A DNA stretch of 13,230 bases. It comes from Campylobacteraceae bacterium. GTDB lineage: Bacteria; Campylobacterota; Campylobacteria; Campylobacterales; JALSKU01. Below the pieces are notes generated by a model. The model was not told the origin of the DNA and made no database searches. It was given only the letters and a program-made list of their open reading frames with translations. The stretch lies in the NCBI GenBank assembly GCA_015488975.1, contig WFMT01000263.1:1-13230 (forward strand), in the 5' to 3' direction. How positions within the stretch are numbered: the stretch's first letter is position 1; every line of letters begins with the position of its first letter. Position numbers and translations under genes: made by a program. Shown here in pieces: positions 4,960 to 12,600 of this stretch.

Positions 4960-6490
4960 TATTATAAAAGATTCGATTAAGAGGATAAATCAAGAGAAAA
5001 AGATATTTACCCCTAGTAATTATCAGGAGATTTTTTGTCAAGTTGCAAAAGAGAAAGGTTTTATTTTAGAAGATTGCAGACAGCTTGAAAAATATATAGA
5101 AAAACTTGACAAAAAAATAAAAAATGAAATAAAAAACTTCAATGTAAAAAATTTAGATGAGCTTTTTATGTTTTTATCTTCAAGGTTACACAGAAGTTTA
5201 AAAAATGATGACTCTAAAGTGATTGAGGCTTTATATTTTTTGGTAAAAAGATTATTACAAACTATTACAGTACTGCACAATAAAAAGGCAAGAGAATTAG
5301 CAGAGAATACTCTAAAAAATATTAATAATAAAACAGATGCAAAAAGTATTAACTTATTTAAAGATATTTGGTTTGATTTTTTAACAAGCTATGATGATTC
5401 TTTCTTAAACAAAATAGATGGATATTGTACTACTGATAAAAATGATTTGAGAGAATTTGTAAATTCTATACTTAGATGTTTAAATACCAATAATGAAAAA
5501 GAGTTATATAAAAAATTGGCACCTCTTATCATCGCAACTTTAGCACCTTCGATAGCTTCAGGAATTGATGATGATTTGGCTGAAATCAGTTATGAGCTTA
5601 GGAATGCTCCTGAAATTTTAGCAACTGATTCCATACAAGATGATATTAAAAGAATGATTAAAAAAAGAGTTCAACTAGATAAAAATGAGCTTAAAAAGAA
5701 ATTTAGTGAAGTTGATAAAATATTATTTGAAATAGAAAAAAGATTATTAAGTCTTATCAATAGTAGCAGTTCAAGTAATAAAAATGTTATTAAAGTAAGA
5801 AATGAATTAAAAGAAATTGATATTAAAGCCGATACTTTTGAAATTGTGCAAAAAAAGCTTATAAGTATTGCTGATTCATTAGAATATGAAACCAGAACTC
5901 TAAACAACAAAATGCAGGAAAATCAAAAAATGATCAAACAGTTAAAGCTAAGAAATGAAAAGCTGGAAAATGCTTTAATTGTTGCCAAAAAGGAGAGTAA
6001 AGAGGACTTTTTGACTAAATTATCTTCAAGAAGAGCCCTAGATGATGAACTTAAAAAGATTGAAGATGCTTACAAAAGATACAAGATTGATTATTCTCTT
6101 TGTTTTATAGATATAGATCATTTTAAAAATATTAACGATACCTATGGGCATGATGCGGGTGATATAGTACTTTCCGCCCTTGGAAAAATACTTAAAAGAT
6201 TTACAAGAGAGGTTGATTTTATAGGAAGGTATGGCGGTGAAGAATTTTTGGTTATACTTCCTAGTACAGAGTTAAAAAGTGCTACTGAATTTGCAGAAAA
6301 AATAAGATCAATTATAGCTAATTTTAAATTTATATATAAAAATGAACGAATAGATGTCAAAGTAAGTATAGGAGTTAGTGAGAGAAAGTACTGTAAAAAT
6401 TCTCAAGATACTCTCAAACAAGCCGATGATATGCTCTATCGTGCAAAACAAAGCGGCAGGAACAGGATTTGCTCTATAAAGAATTCTTAG
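4940..6490 (+). CDS. GGDEF diguanylate cyclase with long helical N-terminus
   Basis: This encodes a predicted soluble 516-residue cytoplasmic protein. Residues about 1-230 are mostly helical and of no family I can name (early motif FTPSNYQEIFCQVAKEKGF). About 230-345 is charged, heptad-like and probably coiled coil. The GGDEF domain runs from about 350 to 512: DFLTKLSSRRALDDE, FIDIDHFKNINDTYGHDAGD, then the active-site GGEEF at 432-436. An RxxD inhibitory site (R423-E-V-D426) lies exactly five residues before it, as in product-inhibited cyclases. So it should make cyclic di-GMP from two GTP, with feedback control. No transmembrane segment or EAL domain is seen. AAAGG (4927-4931) precedes the ATG, which lies inside lptE (20-base overlap). 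The end overlaps folC by 22 bases. Confidence 0.9.
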   Translation: MATKINDIIKDSIKRINQEKKIFTPSNYQEIFCQVAKEKGFILEDCRQLEKYIEKLDKKIKNEIKNFNVKNLDELFMFLSSRLHRSLKNDDSKVIEALYFLVKRLLQTITVLHNKKARELAENTLKNINNKTDAKSINLFKDIWFDFLTSYDDSFLNKIDGYCTTDKNDLREFVNSILRCLNTNNEKELYKKLAPLIIATLAPSIASGIDDDLAEISYELRNAPEILATDSIQDDIKRMIKKRVQLDKNELKKKFSEVDKILFEIEKRLLSLINSSSSSNKNVIKVRNELKEIDIKADTFEIVQKKLISIADSLEYETRTLNNKMQENQKMIKQLKLRNEKLENALIVAKKESKEDFLTKLSSRRALDDELKKIEDAYKRYKIDYSLCFIDIDHFKNINDTYGHDAGDIVLSALGKILKRFTREVDFIGRYGGEEFLVILPSTELKSATEFAEKIRSIIANFKFIYKNERIDVKVSIGVSERKYCKNSQDTLKQADDMLYRAKQSGRNRICSIKNS

Positions 6491-7614
6491 AAAACAAACC
6501 ACTGTTTTATGATGAAATTGATTATCAAAGAATGCCACTTATTTGGCAAAAAATCAAATCAAATTTTAAAATTGGAAAAATTATTCATATTGTAGGTACA
6601 AATGCAAAAGGAAGTACTGGTAGGTTTATAGCTTGGTATTTATATAAATTGGGATTGAAAGTAGGGCATTACAGTTCACCTCATATTTTAAATTTTAATG
6701 AACGCATCTGGTATAATGGAAAAGATATTGATGATTTAAGTTTGCAAAAAGCTCACAAATATTTATCTGATATTTTGGAAATAGATGATTTGAAATCATT
6801 GTCATATTTTGAATATACTACTTTGATGGCTGTGCATATACTGCAAGATTGTGATTATATAGTCTTAGAGGCAGGACTTGGAGGTGAGTTTGATGCAACA
6901 CAGGTATTTGAAAAGTACTTAAGCGTGATTACTCCTATTGGGTATGATCATCAAGAGTTTTTGGGAAATAATATTGAAGATATTGCATTGACGAAATTAA
7001 GAAGCATCCAAAAAAAGGCTATTATTTCAAAGCAACCTTATGATGAGGTATCTCAAATCATTGAAAGATTGTCAAAGAGTAAAGATTTAGAGATACAGTT
7101 TTATGAAAATTTAATAAATAATGAAGATATAAATAGTGTAGAGTCTTTTGCTCTAAGAAAAAATATACCAGATTTCTTAAAAGATAATCTTTTATTGTCT
7201 GTTTCTGTTTTAAAGTATTTGGATTTTAATGTAGATATAAATTATTTTGATGATTTGATACTTTTTGGCAGGTGTCAAAAGGTTTCAAAGAATATTACAA
7301 TAGATGTAGGACACAATGTTTTAGCTGCAAAAGCACTGAGAAAATCATTTGAGGAAAGTAAGATAATATTGATATACAATAGTTATAAAGATAAAGATTA
7401 CAAAGAAATCCTAAATATACTAAAACCAGTGATAGAAAGAGTGGAAATATTACCTGTAAATTCAAAAAGAATTGAAAATATATCGATTATAAAACAAAGT
7501 ATTAAAGACATAAAATTAAAAGTAAAAATATTTGAAAAAATTGACAGTAAAAAACAATATTTAGTTTTTGGTTCATTTTTAGTGGTTGAAGAATTTTTGA
7601 GGAAGTTTGCTTGA
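6469..7614 (+). CDS. folC: Folylpolyglutamate / dihydrofolate synthase (FolC)
   Basis: This cytoplasmic Mur-ligase-type ATPase of 381 residues adds glutamate to folates and, in many bacteria, to dihydropteroate. Marks in order: the P-loop GTNAKGST (43-50, with Ala where many FolC proteins have Gly), GLGGEFDATQ (136-145), TPIGYDHQEFLG (155-166, H161), K176 in the place of the usually carbamylated lysine, FGRCQ (266-270) and TIDVGHN (277-283). It is somewhat shorter than the roughly 420 residues of E. coli FolC. The start is TTG at 6469. It keeps the N-terminal FLENKPLFYDEIDYQR segment that I recall in other Campylobacterota FolC proteins, whereas the next ATG (6532) would lose it. The start lies inside the GGDEF gene. 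Confidence 0.9.
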   Translation: MLYKEFLENKPLFYDEIDYQRMPLIWQKIKSNFKIGKIIHIVGTNAKGSTGRFIAWYLYKLGLKVGHYSSPHILNFNERIWYNGKDIDDLSLQKAHKYLSDILEIDDLKSLSYFEYTTLMAVHILQDCDYIVLEAGLGGEFDATQVFEKYLSVITPIGYDHQEFLGNNIEDIALTKLRSIQKKAIISKQPYDEVSQIIERLSKSKDLEIQFYENLINNEDINSVESFALRKNIPDFLKDNLLLSVSVLKYLDFNVDINYFDDLILFGRCQKVSKNITIDVGHNVLAAKALRKSFEESKIILIYNSYKDKDYKEILNILKPVIERVEILPVNSKRIENISIIKQSIKDIKLKVKIFEKIDSKKQYLVFGSFLVVEEFLRKFA

Positions 7615-8534
7615 GAAATAAATTAACTATTATAGTCTCTGATGTAAACGGATCAAAACATTACACTGTTAACCAGATAATTAAAAAAATTTTATTTTAT
7701 TTTATTTTATTTATTCTTCTATTCGTATTAGTCGGTATAATTTGGATAAAGATACTTTTAAATGAGCTAAATAATATAAACTCAAAAAAACTGCTGTATG
7801 AAAAACAAGCAAAAATATTGTTGCAAAAAAATATAAATTTATCCAATAAGTATAAAATAGTAAAAGATAAAATAAAACAAAAAAGTGAAAGATTGGATAA
7901 AATCAATGATAAAATATCTGATTTAGAAAATATTATGGGTATCTCAAATGATGCAAATGAAAGTATTAGCAATAGAATAAATAATTTAAAGATTACTTCT
8001 ATTGACAGGAAAGAATTTTTTAAGAATATACCAAATGGTTATCCTGTTCCAAATAATGGAATATCATCAAAATTTGGATGGAGAATAAACCCTATATTAA
8101 AAAAGAAAGAATTTCATCCAGGTTTGGATTTAAGAGCTAAAATGGGAGAGAGGATTATCGCCCCGGCTGATGCGATAGTTGAGTATTCAGGATATCATAA
8201 AAGAAGCGGATATGGAAATTTAATCATACTTGATCATAATTTTGGTTTTAAAACTTTGTATGGTCATTTAAGCAAAAGAGTAGTTAAAAACGGTGATTTT
8301 GTAAAAAAAGGTGAAATAATAGGATATGTCGGCAGCACAGGTCTTTCAACCGGGCATCATTTACATTATGGAGTTATGTATTTGCAAAGATTTTTAAATC
8401 CGTATTACTTTGTAAAATGGAATAATAAGGATTTTAATTATATTTTTAAAAAAGAAAGGAAAATTAAATGGCAATCTTTAATAAAAGCGATACAGAGTCA
8501 AATACAACTATCATCGCAGCAGGTACAAAAATAG
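7611..8534 (+). CDS. Membrane-anchored M23 (LytM) peptidoglycan endopeptidase, Csd1/Csd2-like
   Basis: This 307-residue protein has a short cytoplasmic head, one transmembrane helix (about 27-50), a coiled-coil stretch (about 52-125) and a periplasmic M23 domain (about 145-270). The zinc and catalytic residues are all present: H169 and D173 in FHPGLDLR, H219 in LYGHL, and H250-L-H252 in TGHHLHYGV. It should cut peptide cross-links in peptidoglycan. In H. pylori, Csd1 and Csd2 occupy this place between folC and ccmA and set helical shape, but here there is one gene. The start is TTG, overlapping the folC stop (TTGA), with GAGGAA at 7599-7604. Its last 67 bases are shared with the bactofilin gene, so the basic C-terminal tail KWQSLIKAIQSQIQLSSQQ is constrained by two frames. 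Confidence 0.88.
   Translation: MRNKLTIIVSDVNGSKHYTVNQIIKKILFYFILFILLFVLVGIIWIKILLNELNNINSKKLLYEKQAKILLQKNINLSNKYKIVKDKIKQKSERLDKINDKISDLENIMGISNDANESISNRINNLKITSIDRKEFFKNIPNGYPVPNNGISSKFGWRINPILKKKEFHPGLDLRAKMGERIIAPADAIVEYSGYHKRSGYGNLIILDHNFGFKTLYGHLSKRVVKNGDFVKKGEIIGYVGSTGLSTGHHLHYGVMYLQRFLNPYYFVKWNNKDFNYIFKKERKIKWQSLIKAIQSQIQLSSQQVQK
7690..7709. repeat. TTTTA pentanucleotide repeat, four units, inside M23 gene
   Basis: Four TTTTA units occur in tandem, followed by a partial TTTA (7710-7713), within codons for the transmembrane helix (residues about 27-34, Phe, Tyr, Ile and Leu). A unit of five bases would shift the frame if gained or lost. It may simply reflect AT-rich coding of hydrophobic residues. 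Confidence 0.6.
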
Positions 8535-8848
8535 ATGGAGAATTTAACATAAACTGCAAACTTCACATTGATGGTGAAGTTACAGGCAAGATTAACTCAA
8601 CCAATATAGTTAGTATCGGAGCAGAAGGTAGCATAAAAGGCGAATTGTCTTCTGTTAAACTTATAGTTAGCGGTCTTTTTGAAGGGACAGCTGATTGTGA
8701 TAGCATAGAGCTTTTAAAAGATGGAAAAATAGTTGGAAAAATCATATCTAAAGATTTAATGATAGAATCAGATTCTATATTTGAAGGAGAGAGTCAATTG
8801 AAAAAAAATGAATTAAATAAGATAAATAGTGCAAGCAAAAATTTATGA
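8468..8848 (+). CDS. ccmA: Bactofilin (CcmA-like cell-shape protein)
   Basis: This 126-residue protein has a short disordered head (MAIFNKSDTESN), the typical bactofilin opening TTIIAAGTKIDGEF, and repeated short strands with IDGEV, GKI, SIKGEL, GLFEGT and GKIVGKI that match the beta-helix of the DUF583 family. Bactofilins self-assemble into cytoplasmic filaments at the membrane. In H. pylori CcmA works with M23 endopeptidases to produce curvature, and the overlap with the upstream M23 gene supports the same role here. AAGGA (8456-8460) lies seven bases before the ATG. This symbol refers to the bactofilin and not to the cytochrome c maturation gene of the same name. It overlaps mfd by 20 bases. 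Confidence 0.92.
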   Translation: MAIFNKSDTESNTTIIAAGTKIDGEFNINCKLHIDGEVTGKINSTNIVSIGAEGSIKGELSSVKLIVSGLFEGTADCDSIELLKDGKIVGKIISKDLMIESDSIFEGESQLKKNELNKINSASKNL

Positions 8849-11792
8849 GTTTCTAAAAAACTACCAGGGTATAAACACTCTTCTTATTGCAAAAGATTAT
8901 CAAGAAGTTTTAAATATCGAAAGTGTATGTAGATATTTAGGCTTTAAAACTTTTATTTTTCCTGATATCAGGGTTGGTTATGGTGAAGATTTAAGAGCAT
9001 ACAAAAGTGAGCTAATTGAGCTTTTTTCATCTATGAGTGATTATTATTTTGATAAGTCAAAGAAAAAAGTTATTATTTCTCCTTTAAGCACCATTACTTA
9101 CCCTCTTCCTAGAAAAGAGCTTTTTAAAAGAGAGAAAATATCTTTTGCCGATACAATTAATTTAAAAATTTTAAAAGATAAGTTATTTAGATGGGGATAC
9201 AATTTTGTTGATATAGTTGAAGAAAAGGGTGAAGTGTCTTTTAGAGGTGATATTATTGATATTTTTTCAATAAATTACAAAAAGCCTATAAGAATTTCTT
9301 TGTTTGATGATGAGTGTGAAAGTATAAGATTTTTTGAGTGTGAAAATCAAAAAAGCTTAAAAGAGGAATTAGAAGAGATAGAGATAATTCCTGTAAATTT
9401 TGGGTTAAATAAAGAAGAGTATCAAAATATATCAAATAAAGTTGAAAAATTAGAAAGTAATAGTTTTTTTAAAGATATAAATTCATTGGGATTTTGGGTT
9501 TTAGATGATCTTGGCATATATTATCCTGAGATTTTTAATACATACTTATCTGATAGTGTGGATAATGAAATAGAAGAGTTAAAAAGTTTTTATCCCAAAA
9601 TAAAAGATATAAGAAAATATGCAAAACTCATAAGTGAGCCAAAAGAATTTAATGATATAAAAATCATAGATATAAATCCTTTCCTAAAATTTCACTTAGA
9701 TAAGAAGATAAAAATTTTAGCAAAAAATGATGCAATAGTCAAAAGTTCAATGCTTGATGATGAATATAAAAAATATGTTGTAACGAATAAAGCAATAATT
9801 AATATTATAAGCAAGAATGAATTGATAATATCTCTTAATAAAAGATTGCCAAAACAAAGAAGAAGAATAAGTAAAATTGTTTTGGATGAGCTTAAAACTG
9901 GGGATTATGTTGTTCATGAAGATTATGGTATTGGTATATTTAAGGGGTTAGAAAATGCAACCGTGCTTGGCGCTAAAAGAGATTTTATCCAAATATTTTA
10001 TCAAAATAACGATAAGCTTTTACTGCCTGTTGAAAATATAGATAAAATAGATAGATATATAAGTGACAGCGGTGCTTTAGCGGTAGTTGACAGGCTTGGA
10101 AAAGGGAGTTTTACAAAACTAAAAGAGAAAGTAAGGGAAAAGCTTTTTGAGATAGCCAAAGAGATAGTAGAACTTGCAGCTATAAGAGAGCTTGAGAGTG
10201 CTGTTACTTTAAAAAGTGACATGGAAGAGATTGAAATATTTCAAAAACAATCTGGTTTTGAATACACAAAAGATCAGAATAAGACTATAAATGAGATATT
10301 TCAGGATTTACATTCTGGAAACATAATGGATAGACTTTTAAGCGGTGATGTTGGTTTTGGCAAAACAGAAGTGGCCATGAATGCAATGCTTGTAGCTTAT
10401 AAAAATAGTTTTCAAAGTGCCCTTGTCGTTCCTACGACACTTTTGGCAAATCAACACTATAAGACTCTCAAAGATAGATTTGGAAAATTTAATATAAATA
10501 TTTACAAGCTTGATAGATTTGTCTCTTCAAAGGATAAAAAAATAATATTGGAAGGTTTGGAAAACGGTAAAGTTAGTATAGTAGTAGGAACTCACGCACT
10601 ATTTAATGCGAAATTTAAAAATTTAGTTTTGCTTGTTATAGATGAGGAGCACAAGTTTGGAGTTAAACAAAAAGAGAAGTTAAAATCTTTAAAAAAAAAT
10701 GTCCACATTTTATCTATGAGCGCGACCCCGATACCTAGGAGTTTAAATATGGCTCTTTCTAGTATAAAGCAATATTCCCAGCTATTAACCCCACCACTTG
10801 AGAAAAAAGATGTCAGAACTTTTGTTAAAGAGTTCAGCAAACCTGTACTAAAAGAGATTATCTCAAGAGAGTTAAGGCGAGGAGGGCAGATATTTTATAT
10901 CCATAACAGAATTGCAACTATAAATGACAGAAAAAAATATTTACAAGAGATTATGCCAAATTTGAAAATATTGACTTTACACTCAAAAATTTCTTCATCT
11001 GATATGGAAAAGCAAATGTTGGCTTTTGAAGATGGTGAGTATGATATGCTTTTATCAACTTCCATAGTTGAATCAGGCATCCATATACCAAATGTAAACA
11101 GTATGGTTGTAGAAAATGCCGAAAATTTTGGCATAGCAGACCTTCATCAACTTCGTGGAAGAGTCGGAAGAGGGAAAAATGAAGGGTATTGTTACTTAAT
11201 GGTGCAAAACAAAGAGGAACTAAGTGAAATATCCAAAAAAAGGCTTTTAGCTCTTGAGTCAAACTCATTTCTTGGCAGTGGTTCTGTTTTGGCTTATCAT
11301 GATTTGGAGATAAGAGGCGGAGGCAATCTGATAGGAAAAGCCCAAAGCGGGCATATCAAAAATATAGGTTATACGCAATATCTTAAAATGCTTGAAGATA
11401 GCATCAATAAGCTTTTAAATAAAAAAGTTATTAAGAAAAAAGAGGTAAGTATCAAGTTAAATATAAGTGCTTTTATAAATGATACTTATATTCGCGAGGA
11501 TAGACTGAGGCTTGAGATTTACAGACGGCTTGGCAAGTGTGAAAGTTTAAATGAAGTATATGAGATAGAAGATGAATTAAATGACAGATTTGGTGAGATT
11601 GATGAGGTAACAAAACAATTTTTGGATATAATTTGCATAAAGATAATGGCTATAAAAAAAGGAGTAACTCTCGTGTCAAATTATCAACAAAACATATCTT
11701 TTGTTTATGAAAATGGAAGTAAAAAAGAGATAAAAGCAAGAAGTAAAGATGATGATGAAATCTTAAAAGCTGTTCTAAGAGAGCTTAAATGA
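8829..11792 (+). CDS. mfd: Transcription-repair coupling factor Mfd
   Basis: This 987-residue cytoplasmic DNA translocase removes RNA polymerase stalled at lesions and recruits UvrA for nucleotide excision repair. The N-terminal part is UvrB-like. A CarD-like RNA polymerase interaction domain starts near 355 (GDYVVHEDYGIGIFKGL). The helicase core has Walker A GDVGFGKT (506-513), DEEH (605-608), SATPIPR and the RGRVGRG motif (776-782), followed by the translocation motif region HDLEIRGGGNLIGKAQSGH. The C-terminal domain (YIREDRLRLEIYRRLG onward) is present. It is shorter than E. coli Mfd (1148), about as expected for Campylobacterota. The start is GTG inside the bactofilin gene, with a poor Shine-Dalgarno site, so translational coupling is likely. 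Confidence 0.96.
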   Translation: MQAKIYEFLKNYQGINTLLIAKDYQEVLNIESVCRYLGFKTFIFPDIRVGYGEDLRAYKSELIELFSSMSDYYFDKSKKKVIISPLSTITYPLPRKELFKREKISFADTINLKILKDKLFRWGYNFVDIVEEKGEVSFRGDIIDIFSINYKKPIRISLFDDECESIRFFECENQKSLKEELEEIEIIPVNFGLNKEEYQNISNKVEKLESNSFFKDINSLGFWVLDDLGIYYPEIFNTYLSDSVDNEIEELKSFYPKIKDIRKYAKLISEPKEFNDIKIIDINPFLKFHLDKKIKILAKNDAIVKSSMLDDEYKKYVVTNKAIINIISKNELIISLNKRLPKQRRRISKIVLDELKTGDYVVHEDYGIGIFKGLENATVLGAKRDFIQIFYQNNDKLLLPVENIDKIDRYISDSGALAVVDRLGKGSFTKLKEKVREKLFEIAKEIVELAAIRELESAVTLKSDMEEIEIFQKQSGFEYTKDQNKTINEIFQDLHSGNIMDRLLSGDVGFGKTEVAMNAMLVAYKNSFQSALVVPTTLLANQHYKTLKDRFGKFNINIYKLDRFVSSKDKKIILEGLENGKVSIVVGTHALFNAKFKNLVLLVIDEEHKFGVKQKEKLKSLKKNVHILSMSATPIPRSLNMALSSIKQYSQLLTPPLEKKDVRTFVKEFSKPVLKEIISRELRRGGQIFYIHNRIATINDRKKYLQEIMPNLKILTLHSKISSSDMEKQMLAFEDGEYDMLLSTSIVESGIHIPNVNSMVVENAENFGIADLHQLRGRVGRGKNEGYCYLMVQNKEELSEISKKRLLALESNSFLGSGSVLAYHDLEIRGGGNLIGKAQSGHIKNIGYTQYLKMLEDSINKLLNKKVIKKKEVSIKLNISAFINDTYIREDRLRLEIYRRLGKCESLNEVYEIEDELNDRFGEIDEVTKQFLDIICIKIMAIKKGVTLVSNYQQNISFVYENGSKKEIKARSKDDDEILKAVLRELK
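10691..10699. repeat. A9 homopolymer inside mfd
   Basis: Nine A residues encode part of a Lys-Lys-Asn stretch between the DEEH and SATPIPR motifs. Runs of this length are slippage-prone in related bacteria and are also a place for sequencing error, but the frame is intact here. Confidence 0.6.
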
Positions 11793-12598
11793 AGATAGCA
11801 TTTATAGGTGATATTGTTGGAAAACCTGGGCGAGAAATGGTCAAAAAGTATTTGAAAGATTTAAAAAAAGAATACAATATTGACTTAGTTATAGCAAATG
11901 TGGAAAATGCAAGTCATGGCTTTGGAGTAAGTATTAAAAATGCAAATGAACTTTTAAGTTACGGGGTTGATTTTATGACTGGCGGAAACCATATATGGGA
12001 TAAAAAAGATATCATCCCTTTTTTAGATACATTGCCTATTGTAAGACCTTTAAATTATCCAAAAGGTGTTCCTGGAATCGGAGTAAAGATAATCAAGTTA
12101 AATAATGAAGAATTAGCTATCATAAATCTTATGGGTCATTTTACGATGCCGATGGTTGACAATCCTTTTTTGTCTATTAAAGAAGAGATTAGTAGATTGA
12201 AAAGTATCGGGATTAAAAATATATTTATAGACTTTCATGCTGAAGCAACAAGTGAAAAAAGAGCATTATTTTGTATTTTAAAAGCAGAAGTAAGTGCTAT
12301 TTGTGGAACTCATACTCATATTGGAACAGATGATTTGATGATAGATGAGGGCACATTTTATGTGAGTGATGTTGGACTTAGCGGTTGTAGAGACGGCGTT
12401 ATAGGAATGGATAAAGAAGCACCTTTGAAAAGATTTTTAACAGGACTTCCCTCATCCTTTGATATTCCAAAAAGATGTAAAAAAATATTGCAATTTGTAG
12501 TTTTGGATATTTTTGATGGCAAATGTTTGGACGGGTATAAAATAAAGATTTATGATGATAAAGATGAGGTAAGCTTGCAAAAAGCTTTTTTGGAGTGA
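11789..12598 (+). CDS. ymdB: YmdB-family (TIGR00282) metallophosphoesterase
   Basis: This 269-residue cytoplasmic enzyme has the full metal-binding set of the family: D8 (FIGDIVGKPGRE), E39 and N40 (ANVENASHGFG), N67 and H68 (GGNHIWD), H150 (DFHAEATSEK), and H175 and H177 (GTHTHIGTDD). These positions coincide with those I recall for Bacillus subtilis YmdB, which hydrolyses cyclic nucleotides such as 2',3'-cAMP and affects biofilm and RNA turnover. The physiological substrate here is unknown. The ATG overlaps the mfd stop (ATGA) and has only a weak GAGAG upstream, so coupling to mfd is likely. The length equals the usual 260-270. Confidence 0.93.
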   Translation: MKIAFIGDIVGKPGREMVKKYLKDLKKEYNIDLVIANVENASHGFGVSIKNANELLSYGVDFMTGGNHIWDKKDIIPFLDTLPIVRPLNYPKGVPGIGVKIIKLNNEELAIINLMGHFTMPMVDNPFLSIKEEISRLKSIGIKNIFIDFHAEATSEKRALFCILKAEVSAICGTHTHIGTDDLMIDEGTFYVSDVGLSGCRDGVIGMDKEAPLKRFLTGLPSSFDIPKRCKKILQFVVLDIFDGKCLDGYKIKIYDDKDEVSLQKAFLE

Positions 12599-12600
12599 GT

